A stretch of 64,000 bases of DNA. It comes from Paulinella micropora. Taxonomy: Eukaryota > Cercozoa > Imbricatea > Euglyphida > Paulinellidae. The position numbers were made by a program, and so were the translations under genes. This document shows, one piece after another, positions 19,460 through 27,910 of this stretch (its first letter is position 1; every line of letters begins with the position of its first letter). A model generated the notes under the pieces. That model ran no database searches. It was given only the letters and a program-made list of their open reading frames with translations, and was not told the DNA's origin. Where the stretch lies: positions 77,501 to 141,500 of the forward strand of contig WBZZ01004627.1 of the NCBI GenBank assembly GCA_019918135.1, read 5' to 3'.

Positions 19460-19663
19460 ATGGGAAGACACAAGAAGTATCTCACACTTGAAGATAGACG
19501 AAAGGCAAACAATGATAAAGCGATGGCTTATTATAACAGAAATCGCGATGAAATAAACAGGATGAGAAAAGAAAAACTTAAAGAAAGAAACAGGAAACTG
19601 GAAGAATATGAAAAAATGAAAGCAAAAGAAAAAGCAATAGAAAAAGCAACAGAAAAAATGTAA
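19460..19663 (+). CDS. Small basic helical protein (67 aa)
   Basis: Very rich in Lys, Arg and Glu (YLTLEDRRKANNDKAMAYYN), predicted as a continuous helix or coiled coil. Short proteins with such R-K-A-x-Y-Y-x-x-N motifs are frequent in virophages and large DNA viruses and are usually guessed to bind nucleic acid. ATG is preceded by TATAATATACA, the element's recurring start-site motif. Confidence 0.6.
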   Translation: MGRHKKYLTLEDRRKANNDKAMAYYNRNRDEINRMRKEKLKERNRKLEEYEKMKAKEKAIEKATEKM

Positions 19664-19770
19664 AACTATTTTCCATCTAAAGATAACTATATATATTGAT
19701 ATATATATATTGGTAAAACAATTTAATTATTTTCAATATTTTTATATTCCTGCTAATATAAAAGTAAAAT

Positions 19771-22395
19771 ATGCCACCACCATTACCACCTAGACCAACA
19801 AAAGAAAATGTAGAACTAGCGAAGGTAAGGGCGAACTTACGCGAAACAAAGACACGAGAGGCGGGACGACGAGAGGTAAAACTCGTTGAACTAAGACCAA
19901 TACGAAACATAGGTATAAACGGCTTTTCATACCCCTTTAGAAATCTTGACATTAACTTTTATGATATGGATGCGATTGAACTAATAATTATGAGAGCAGT
20001 AAGAGATGTTAAAACCAGAGGTATGACAAACGAAGCAAGTATTCATATTAAGTTTGGTTATATAACGGATGTTGATGACAGCAAGTTTTACAAATGGAAA
20101 ACTTTCAATTCCGTTAAGTTGAAAGATATAGACGACCTATTTCGTGATATATATCTATACAACGAACAAAATCTTGAAGCCAGTGCTCACGGATATGAAC
20201 GAATTATCCAATACATAAATATTCAAATTGTCCAAGAAGACGGAGGCGGATGCAATTCTTCAGGAAAGGATTTGAAAAATAAAACAGATGAAGGAATTCA
20301 TATTAATCCAAGGAGTAAGGATAATAATTGTTTCTTCTATGTTGTCAAGAATATATTAAACCTTCCTTTGAAGGGTAAATCAAAACTTAATAAAAAAGTA
20401 TGTAATGATATTAGAAAAGAATTTAAACTTGAAAATAATTCTTACATACCTTTATCGGTTGGTTTTGAAATATTAAAAAAATATTGTATTGAAGGTAAGT
20501 ATTTTGAAATAACTGATGCGACAACGAAACAGACTTTCAAAAACTTTGAAGACCCTTTAATTACTGCGGATGTGCTTTGTTATCTTCTTAAAGGACATTA
20601 TATAAGTTTTATAAAAAGAAACAAAAATAAGTGCCCAAATTGTCTGAGGGAATATTTCAATAATCACACTTGCAATAATAAAAGGATTACATATGCGAAG
20701 GCTAAACTTAGAGAAAAAGAAAAACAAGTAAGGTCTTTATTAACTAGATTTGATGAAATGAATTATAACAATCAAGATGAGGTTTTTCATTATGACCTTG
20801 AGACTTTTACAAACCTATACGAATTGCACACCCCATACATAGCGGGCTATACAATTGCAGATATTGGTTTTAAATATGTCGCTGGCGATGATTCTATTCC
20901 AAAACTTCTTGATATAATTTTTAAATTCGCTGAAGATTTAGCAAAAAGAAAACCAAAAGCAAAATTATATGTTAATGCCTTTAATGGTTCAAAGTTTGAC
21001 CACTACTTCCTTCAAAAAGAATTTATCAAAAGAAAAATTAAAGACACTCCATTGATTAATAATGGAGCCATTATCTCAATGGAATACAAAAACATAAAAT
21101 TCTGGGATATGTGCAAGCACACTGAAGGAAGCCTTAAAAAGAACCTTGAAACCTTGGGCTGTAATGTTTCAAAAGGAGACTTTGACCATAGTAAAGCGAA
21201 ACGATGGGAAGAAATGGATGAAGAAACCAAAAAAGAATGTTTAGAATATTTAGAGAAAGATGTTATGGGGCTTAAGGAACTCCACGACACACTAAATAGA
21301 CAAAAATACGAAGAGCACAAAACAAACTTAACCGCTTTTATCTCTACTTCGTCTCTTACATTCAATTTATGGAAAAAGAGGATAGATGGAAAATACATCA
21401 TTCAATTACCTACCATAAAACAAGAAAGAGACTTTAGAAAGGCTGTGTATGGTGCTAGAACTTATCCAAGCAAAAGGAGGTTTATCTCAGAGCAATACAA
21501 AAAATACTTAAGTGGCGAAATTAAGTTTGATGAGATTGTAGATTATCTTATTGATGCGGATGTCGTCTCACTTTATCCAACCGCAATGCTTGAATTATTT
21601 ATGACTGGTGAAATAAAAGAGTGCGAAGGAGAAATGAAGGGGAAACTTGGTATATATAATGTTGATTACATATCACCAAAAAACCTTTTACACCCGCGAG
21701 TGCCATTCCGCGATAGCAAAGGATGCTTAAAGTGGGAACTAAAAGATATGAAAGACCAATGGCTCACGAGTGTTGATATTGAAGATATGTTAGAACTTGG
21801 ATACGAAGTTAAAATTAATCGCGGATACTACACTGAAGAAGCAGAACCAGTATTCAAAGAATATGTCTCAGAGTTATTCAAGAAAAAAGAAAACTCAAAG
21901 AAAGGCACACCGCAATATCTACTCGCCAAGTTGTTTATGAATGCTTTATACGGAAAGACAATCCAAAGACCAATTAACTCTGTGAGTAAATACATAACAA
22001 AAAATCACGAGTATTGGAAATTTTGGGCGAAGAATGTTATAACCGATATTGAAAAGTTTGACGAAGCAAACGGAGAATTATGGCTAATCACTGGTATTCC
22101 TAGAGACGAGAAAGAAAAGGAAGAAAAAATTACGAAACCCACACATTATGGAGCCTTTATATTAGCATACAGCAGGCGAATTATGTATAAGTATATGACC
22201 GAGGCTAACCCAGACAATACCACAGACAAAGATTATTATTATACAGACACGGACAGCATTCAATCACATGTGCGACAAATCGAAAAAATAAAAAGGTTTA
22301 GAGATGTTTCAATAGGAGGGATGAATGATGATTTGGGCGATGGTAAGATAATAAGGAGTATATGGGTAGCACCAAAATTGTATATGTTGGAGTAA
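19771..22395 (+). CDS. polB: Protein-primed family B DNA polymerase (pPolB), truncated by a stop
   Basis: This replicates the element. Exonuclease motifs: YDLETF (about residue 341), FNGSKFDHYF (about 404) and YLEKD (about 492). Polymerase motifs: DADVVSLYP (about 595), KLFMNALYGK (about 720), YYYTDTDS (about 822) and KLY (about 868). The N-terminal 300 residues carry DNNCFF and GHYISF, resembling the Cys and His motifs of OTU-type cysteine proteases, then a CPNC...HTC zinc knuckle. TAA at 22393-22395 comes just after KLY, while protein-like sequence continues in the same frame for 99 codons. The thumb-region end is therefore lost unless the stop is read through. Confidence 0.93.
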   Translation: MPPPLPPRPTKENVELAKVRANLRETKTREAGRREVKLVELRPIRNIGINGFSYPFRNLDINFYDMDAIELIIMRAVRDVKTRGMTNEASIHIKFGYITDVDDSKFYKWKTFNSVKLKDIDDLFRDIYLYNEQNLEASAHGYERIIQYINIQIVQEDGGGCNSSGKDLKNKTDEGIHINPRSKDNNCFFYVVKNILNLPLKGKSKLNKKVCNDIRKEFKLENNSYIPLSVGFEILKKYCIEGKYFEITDATTKQTFKNFEDPLITADVLCYLLKGHYISFIKRNKNKCPNCLREYFNNHTCNNKRITYAKAKLREKEKQVRSLLTRFDEMNYNNQDEVFHYDLETFTNLYELHTPYIAGYTIADIGFKYVAGDDSIPKLLDIIFKFAEDLAKRKPKAKLYVNAFNGSKFDHYFLQKEFIKRKIKDTPLINNGAIISMEYKNIKFWDMCKHTEGSLKKNLETLGCNVSKGDFDHSKAKRWEEMDEETKKECLEYLEKDVMGLKELHDTLNRQKYEEHKTNLTAFISTSSLTFNLWKKRIDGKYIIQLPTIKQERDFRKAVYGARTYPSKRRFISEQYKKYLSGEIKFDEIVDYLIDADVVSLYPTAMLELFMTGEIKECEGEMKGKLGIYNVDYISPKNLLHPRVPFRDSKGCLKWELKDMKDQWLTSVDIEDMLELGYEVKINRGYYTEEAEPVFKEYVSELFKKKENSKKGTPQYLLAKLFMNALYGKTIQRPINSVSKYITKNHEYWKFWAKNVITDIEKFDEANGELWLITGIPRDEKEKEEKITKPTHYGAFILAYSRRIMYKYMTEANPDNTTDKDYYYTDTDSIQSHVRQIEKIKRFRDVSIGGMNDDLGDGKIIRSIWVAPKLYMLE

Positions 22396-22695
22396 GTTAA
22401 GAAAGGCGATGAGCAAGGCAAGACACATTTCCACTTTAGAGGAAAAGGATTGGACTTGAAGAAATTAAATCCTGTTTCATATGAACTAATGGACAAGGGC
22501 GAAAGCCTGACAAACACAAGAGACTTCATAATGAAGAAGATACACACGAGCAGAAACGGCAAACAGCAACACATTGAACACTTTAGCATTCAACACCAAA
22601 AGAATGTTGTAAAAGTTGTAAATAAGGCGAGATGGTGCGGACGAGATTTCTATACTGATAATGATAGCATTCCGCGAGGATATCAAAGACATTAG
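22396..22695 (+). pseudogene. C-terminal remainder of pPolB after an in-frame TAA
   Basis: Same frame as the polymerase, open from 22396 to TAG or TAA-type termination at 22695. It contains THFHFRGKGLDLKKLNP and KARWCGRDF, as expected for the end of a pPolB. Only the single TAA separates the two parts, so it is a point mutation, an error or a recoded codon. Confidence 0.75.
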
Positions 22696-22769
22696 AAACG
22701 AGAGATAGTGTAGTTGATAAATAGTTAATTAATTAATTTTTTATTTTTTATATCCTATAGTATATACTA

Positions 22770-23054
22770 ATGTCTCTCAAGTCTCTCGCGGAAAAATTTG
22801 AAAAACTTTCTATCAATAATAAAACATTTACTTTGGATGATATCAAGCAAGTCATTGATGGTCATGTAAATGAATATAAATCTGAAAGTAAAAAACTTCA
22901 AGAACAAGGATTGCTACCTATTGGAAAATATAAGGGGAAGTCCGTTGCTGATGTCGCTGTATTTGACAAGCAATACTTAATATGGTTGAACAAGCAACCG
23001 ATGATGGTAAACTATCCAGAACTCAAAAAAGAAATTGTTAAATATATTCTATAA
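22770..23054 (+). CDS. ExoX-C-domain-like small protein (94 aa)
   Basis: The C-terminus reads GKYKGKSVADVAVFDKQYLI and then WLNKQP, the pattern G-K-Y-K-G-K-x3-D-V-A-x6-YL-x-WL-x3-P. This pattern ends exonuclease X-type and many viral proteins and has no catalytic residues of its own. It is paralogous to 23790-24224. Possibly a DNA-processing accessory factor, which is inference. Start follows TAGTATATACTA. Confidence 0.6.
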   Translation: MSLKSLAEKFEKLSINNKTFTLDDIKQVIDGHVNEYKSESKKLQEQGLLPIGKYKGKSVADVAVFDKQYLIWLNKQPMMVNYPELKKEIVKYIL

Positions 23055-23432
23055 TCACACTACATTCTCCTTTAAATTTATCTCTTTTTTAATTATTCTT
23101 AATATCGCTTTTTCTCTATGAAAATTGTTAAATTGTGTATAGTGTGGCTCTTTTAGAATTTCTCTAAAGTATTCTCTTTCTTCTGTTTCTACATTGCGAT
23201 AATTTAATTTATTCTCTTCTAAACATCGGTCTGTAATTTCTTTAAACTTTATTTTTTCAAAGTGATGGTCAACATGAACGTTCTTTCTATCGTGTATTTC
23301 TTTTGTTATTTCACATATATATTTCGGCTCAATGAAAATATCTATTACCATTCTATTTAAATATTCTTCTATTTGATTTTTTATAGTATTTCTACACGCA
23401 TCATTAAATTTGGTCTTGGTGTATCTCATCAT
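23055..23432 (-). pseudogene. HNH-like C-terminal part of a DUF3223-type protein
   Basis: It lies in the same frame as 23451-23735, separated only by a TAG and seven codons. Features include KFNDACRNTIKNQIEEY and a DHHFEKIKFKEITDRC block (VHVDHHFEK) as in the HNH-like half of DUF3223 proteins, with CEIT for the usual C-x2-G/T turn. It could be a nuclease-like protein, now split, or the TAG is read through. Confidence 0.55.
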
Positions 23433-23450
23433 TTGTTTCTCTTTATTTAC

Positions 23451-23735
23451 CTAAATGTAATTAATACAATTATACCACGAAAATGCTTTTTCTCCTATAC
23501 GAAAGTGCTTACTACCATAATAATTATATCCATTATTTTCAACATCAATTTCACAATTTATCAAATGTTCAAATTTCGTCTTATAATCAGGATGACTAAT
23601 TATAATACCCTTAATAAAATTACTATCAATTTCATTTAACTTTTCATTGTGCTTATATTTGCTGACAATATTTCTTATATATACTATTATTTCTTTCTTT
23701 GTTTTAAACATTACTCCGCTTAGTATATACAACAT
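23451..23735 (-). CDS. DUF3223-like N-terminal domain (94 aa), cut by TAG
   Basis: KTKKEIIVYIRNIVSKY, then IIISHPDYKTKF, then CEIDV, FRIGEKAFSWYNCI matches the DUF3223 pattern (F-x-tKkE...Hp-x3-K...cF-x-i...fSy-x-kCi). DUF3223 usually precedes an HNH-like module in one chain. Here that module lies directly downstream beyond the stop. Recognition is from pattern memory and is moderate. Confidence 0.55.
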   Translation of the reverse strand: MLYILSGVMFKTKKEIIVYIRNIVSKYKHNEKLNEIDSNFIKGIIISHPDYKTKFEHLINCEIDVENNGYNYYGSKHFRIGEKAFSWYNCINYI

Positions 23736-23789
23736 ACTATATACTCTTAAATAAAATTAATAAAAAAAAATAATATTAATAGTATATCA

Positions 23790-24224
23790 ATGACAGACCT
23801 AAGCACCAAGCAGGACTACTTGAATGAAATTGAAAAATGGAACATTGACAGCGAAGTTAAGAAACCCACTATTAAATGGACTAAACCCGACATTGTTTCT
23901 TTTTATGAGCAATATAAACCAAGAGATGATAATGTGAAAGTAGTAAATAATAATAGTTTAGAAAACGTGTTGGACGAAGAGCAGAGCACTCCTTTTACGA
24001 CTGCAGATTTAAAAGAAACGGGGATTACTGAAATAAAGGCTAATGTAGGGGTAGAAATTGCAAAGAAAGAAGAACAACAACACGAAGCAGACATTTTTCT
24101 TCAATATGGTAAGTATAAAAAAATGAAAATTGAAGATGTTGCTAAGATTGATAAACCATACCTTGAATATTTAATTCAACAACCTTATTTTAATAACAAA
24201 GATGCGGTAAAAAAATATTTGTGA
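23790..24224 (+). CDS. ExoX-C-domain-like protein (144 aa)
   Basis: An acidic, low-complexity N-terminal half is followed by QYGKYKKMKIEDVAKIDKPY, then LEYLIQQPYF, the same C-terminal module as 22770-23054. The two paralogues bracket the broken DUF3223/HNH gene. Role unknown. Start follows ATAGTATATCA, and the stop is a double TGA. Confidence 0.6.
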   Translation: MTDLSTKQDYLNEIEKWNIDSEVKKPTIKWTKPDIVSFYEQYKPRDDNVKVVNNNSLENVLDEEQSTPFTTADLKETGITEIKANVGVEIAKKEEQQHEADIFLQYGKYKKMKIEDVAKIDKPYLEYLIQQPYFNNKDAVKKYL

Positions 24225-24260
24225 TGATATTACATTGTCTTCCACTAAATTTTTTTGGCT

Positions 24261-25490
24261 TTACCAATCCTCTATAAAATTAGCGATAATATTGACATTT
24301 CCACCATTATTAGTAGTAGAAACCGATTTCTGTGTAAAAGTTAATACATCACTTGGAGACAGATAAATATCATAATTTCTTAGATTGATTTGTTGAGTTG
24401 AATTAGCATTAACATATATTTTAAAAATCGTCGTTCCGTTGGCGATAGCAGTCGCTGTTGTGTCGGTATCAACTATTGAATATTTCGTATCTACATCCGC
24501 ATACACTGCTCCAGTTAATGTTCCATTAACCACCATTCTGACGACATTAGTTTTTGAGTCTTCATTACTGATGCTTATTAATGATGGATACACTAATGAA
24601 TAATTGTCTAAGTTAGCACCAGCACTATCATATTTAGCCTTATTTCTTATACTCAATATCGGTCTTTCTGTAGTGTGGGCTACTTCAGCACCCTCAATTG
24701 AATTCGTTATACTTGTATTAATAGTATTTGAGCCCTCAATAAATAAACTAGCACTCGCCGTTTTAAGAATTTGTATTCCAGTCTTTGCATCATTTCTCAT
24801 GACTGCCGTAAAAGGTAATGTTGTATTTCGCAGGCTTACACCTTCATTCGCATTCGCATACTCAATCATATGAACTAATTGAAATAATCCTGTTATTGGA
24901 TTTTCAATAGCACCAAACCCAAGATACTGAAATTGAATTTGAAATACATTTCCTTTGCTCCAGTCTAAGTTCGGCATAGCAAAATTACCATCGCATGGGT
25001 CGTCCCAGTCTTCTTGGTCAATATAAACTGCAACACCTCCTTTAAGATGCGCGATATTCATTCCTGCTTGATTTTTGTAAAAATAAAATCCATCAACGAG
25101 ATCATTTCCTATTCCAATAAATGAATAGTAATCTTTTGTATCATCCGTTGTCCATATAGCAGTAAAGCGGGCAAGGACACCCATTCCAGTTCTATATTTT
25201 ATTCTCCTTTTACTTACTAATCCAGCATCTGCCGTTGCATTAGCAGTTGTTTTCAATTCAGCCATATTATTCAAAAATGACACAGACGATTTTGTTTCTG
25301 TTTTTGTCCATATCCTAGTATTAATGGTATATGGAAAGATTTCTTGTAATACTGGTGTTAATTGACCTACTACTGCTTCACCAAAAGCGGTTTTTGAATT
25401 ATTTGTTTCCATATTACCATCATATCCAACACTGACATTTATAAATTCGCCGTCTGGATTTTGTGCTATCAAATTTCGTTGGTGGGACAT
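24261..25490 (-). CDS. Putative virion protein, beta-rich (409 aa)
   Basis: It lies immediately downstream of the major capsid gene on the same strand, with a 52-bp gap. It is rich in Asn, Thr, Ser and aromatic residues, with few charges clustered and little predicted helix, like a spike or receptor-binding protein. Motifs: FTAIWTTDDTKDYYSFIGIG, FYKNQAGMNIAHLKGGVAV. It may be a lectin-like or tail-type decoration protein. I cannot name a family, so a structural role is inferred from position and composition. Confidence 0.65.
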   Translation of the reverse strand: MSHQRNLIAQNPDGEFINVSVGYDGNMETNNSKTAFGEAVVGQLTPVLQEIFPYTINTRIWTKTETKSSVSFLNNMAELKTTANATADAGLVSKRRIKYRTGMGVLARFTAIWTTDDTKDYYSFIGIGNDLVDGFYFYKNQAGMNIAHLKGGVAVYIDQEDWDDPCDGNFAMPNLDWSKGNVFQIQFQYLGFGAIENPITGLFQLVHMIEYANANEGVSLRNTTLPFTAVMRNDAKTGIQILKTASASLFIEGSNTINTSITNSIEGAEVAHTTERPILSIRNKAKYDSAGANLDNYSLVYPSLISISNEDSKTNVVRMVVNGTLTGAVYADVDTKYSIVDTDTTATAIANGTTIFKIYVNANSTQQINLRNYDIYLSPSDVLTFTQKSVSTTNNGGNVNIIANFIEDW

Positions 25491-25542
25491 TATATATTAA
25501 TAATAAAAAAATAAATTAACTAACAAAATTAATAATCGCCTC

Positions 25543-26994
25543 TTACGACATCAAAATTTGAATTCCCTTCACAAGCACACTTCGTTGAAGAATGGCAAAA
25601 GTGTAATGGTTAAGATTGTTTCCAGCAGTAGTTGAAACGAACTCATATCGCCTCTCAGTGTCAAGGCTCAGACCACTCACCTCATACCCGTCGGTATCCT
25701 TATCACAAAGTGGGCGGTTGTTGTCCCAAGTATCAACATGAAACCAGTTGTAATGATAGACATCGCTGTTTAGGATAGCACTACCCTTCATCTTATCCTT
25801 CAAAATCATATAGTCTTCATTCTCAGAGGTGTCAATGTCAAATTGTTGAAGACGAGAGCCATCCAGAGTTGTATAGTATGAAGTAATTTTTGCATCCGCT
25901 CTGTTATCATTGTCAAAAGCGGTATTTTTATTTTCATCGTTGTGGAATGCGGAAGTATAAATTCTTCTAATTCTCTCACCCTGTGAGCGGTTCATTTTTA
26001 CAACGAAATTTTGACTTGCTGTTGAGAGGTTCTGCTTCCAAGAGATAGGGTATTCAATCTTAAATGGGAAACCTTCTCCCGCAATCTTCTGCTGTACGCC
26101 AAGGACGACATTTGGGTCAGTCTCTACGGCAAGAAACAGATTTAAGTTTGAAATAGTAGCACCAACAGCCACCTGTGCAGCACCAGTAGAAATACTGCTC
26201 GCATCAGTTCCATAGAAAGTAGAGCGGTTAGTACCCTCCCACACAATTCGCAAATCCAAAATTTCATTAAAACCGATAGTCTTGTCTAATTCAAAAATAG
26301 TTCCAAAAATCATACCTAACGGAAGTTTAACTTTAATGACAGGGGTAGCCGATGCATTACCGCCTCCTTCAAAATACTTAGCCTCCTCAAAAGGAACATT
26401 AACAAGGCTATAATTTCCAGCAGTGCTATCGGCTAGAGCGGTATCATTATGACGGCGAGCATTAACAAGTGGCACTTTGTAGTATCCTTGAACTGCAGCA
26501 ACCACTCCAGCAGTATTGACTGCATCAGTAATTGCTTTTCTTTCCGCTACACTTCCTATCTCAACTTTTCCAGCATTACACTTTTGAAGCACAGCCCCGC
26601 TAGATACACCACCCCCGTGGTTTTCAAGTGCCATAAATTTTTCATATTTAATTTCAGGCTTCCAAATCATCTTAGTGTAATTGCCGACGTGTTGAAGATT
26701 ACACAAATATTGACCGCTTCGGCTTCGCAGTTCAATTCTTTGTATCATTGGCAAGCAGTCCATAAACATACGATTATAACCAGCAGATGCGGCAGGTGTG
26801 TAAGTAAATCGCAAGACACTACGGGCAAGGTTCAAAGGACGAGTAGGGATTTCAAAGGTGCTTTCATTTCCACCAGCAGTTGTAATGTTAACATCAGCCG
26901 ACCCTTCACGGGCAGTAAGTTTGTTCAATTCATACTTACCAGTGAGCAGTTCCTTAGTCTGATGGACTAGTTCTCCTCCGTATTGGACAGGCAT
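25543..26994 (-). CDS. MCP: Major capsid protein, double jelly-roll type (483 aa)
   Basis: Length, position between penton candidate and ATPase/protease, and sequence style (NLARSVLRFTYTP near the N-terminus, FNEILDLRIVWEGT and FHVDTWDNNRPLCDKDTDGY later) fit a Polinton/PLV major capsid protein. Such proteins form hexameric capsomers in a T-number icosahedral shell. An ATG at 26994 (MPVQYGGE) is preferred to the frame start at 27012, which is a TTG in a Lys/A-run. The frame is intact. Assignment rests on synteny and fold-type resemblance. Confidence 0.82.
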   Translation of the reverse strand: MPVQYGGELVHQTKELLTGKYELNKLTAREGSADVNITTAGGNESTFEIPTRPLNLARSVLRFTYTPAASAGYNRMFMDCLPMIQRIELRSRSGQYLCNLQHVGNYTKMIWKPEIKYEKFMALENHGGGVSSGAVLQKCNAGKVEIGSVAERKAITDAVNTAGVVAAVQGYYKVPLVNARRHNDTALADSTAGNYSLVNVPFEEAKYFEGGGNASATPVIKVKLPLGMIFGTIFELDKTIGFNEILDLRIVWEGTNRSTFYGTDASSISTGAAQVAVGATISNLNLFLAVETDPNVVLGVQQKIAGEGFPFKIEYPISWKQNLSTASQNFVVKMNRSQGERIRRIYTSAFHNDENKNTAFDNDNRADAKITSYYTTLDGSRLQQFDIDTSENEDYMILKDKMKGSAILNSDVYHYNWFHVDTWDNNRPLCDKDTDGYEVSGLSLDTERRYEFVSTTAGNNLNHYTFAILQRSVLVKGIQILMS

Positions 26995-27075
26995 TTTTTT
27001 CTTTTTTTTCAACGTAGTGAATTCAAGAGAATATATATAATAGAAAAAAATAAATAATTCTAAAATTAAATATCT

Positions 27076-27888
27076 TTACCGCGATTTAAGTAAATTGAAG
27101 AATGAATTAAATAAACTAAAATAATTAGTTTCACGATAAACCAATGAAGTCATAACTATTCCCAAACCATTAAGATTTATTGCTTGGTCGTTTTCGTCCG
27201 TCAAGTAAAACCTGAATACATTGTTTGAACTAGCGGACAATGTTTTACCATACTCAGACCCGCTTCCATCATAAATGACAGAGCCGAAAGGAATTTCGTT
27301 TGCTGTGTATATTTCTTGTAGCACATGATTATCACCTTCATTCACCAAATCCGATTGAAGATACAAAGTTTTTTCACCAGTTAGAATAATTACATTTGGC
27401 GATTTAATAAAATCATTAGCAAAGAAATATGTTGAGTTTCTATCAAAACCCATTACCTCGTGAATACGTGTATCGGCATCAAATATAAACCGCGGTTGAA
27501 TACCTTTATTCTCTGACACACTGAATGTTAATTTGCCGTCCTCTGGTTCTATGTTGGTATTATTACTGGATACAAGATAAGTATAATTATTTGGGCTGTC
27601 TGCGGATAACACCTCAGATAGTTTATTTTTTAGATTGTTCATTGTGTAGTTTCCATCAGGTATAGTAATTAAAGCCTCATATCCGTCTTCGGATAATGTA
27701 AAAGTATTATATGGTGAAGCCACGGAGTAATACGACTTCGGCACATAAATATGAAGAATTTTACAATGTGTGGGATTGTCTAGACCCTTCATATTGACTT
27801 CGTGTGTAAAGTCGCTGTCTGTCCCCGTTATTCTATTTTTGCTATTTATGTAATAGATACCCGTCGCACGACCTCCCTTATAGTCCAT
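27076..27888 (-). CDS. Minor capsid / penton candidate (270 aa)
   Basis: It lies between the major capsid and protease genes, as pentons do in Polintons and virophages. The start GRATGIYYINSKNRITGTDS resembles the DSxxRxxG-type opening common in penton and related capsid proteins of this lineage. The rest is beta-rich (YSVASPYNTFTLSE). It would occupy the fivefold vertices. The frame is intact and ATG follows TATAATATACA. Confidence 0.75.
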   Translation of the reverse strand: MDYKGGRATGIYYINSKNRITGTDSDFTHEVNMKGLDNPTHCKILHIYVPKSYYSVASPYNTFTLSEDGYEALITIPDGNYTMNNLKNKLSEVLSADSPNNYTYLVSSNNTNIEPEDGKLTFSVSENKGIQPRFIFDADTRIHEVMGFDRNSTYFFANDFIKSPNVIILTGEKTLYLQSDLVNEGDNHVLQEIYTANEIPFGSVIYDGSGSEYGKTLSASSNNVFRFYLTDENDQAINLNGLGIVMTSLVYRETNYFSLFNSFFNLLKSR

Positions 27889-27910
27889 TGTATATTATAC
27901 AAATAATATT

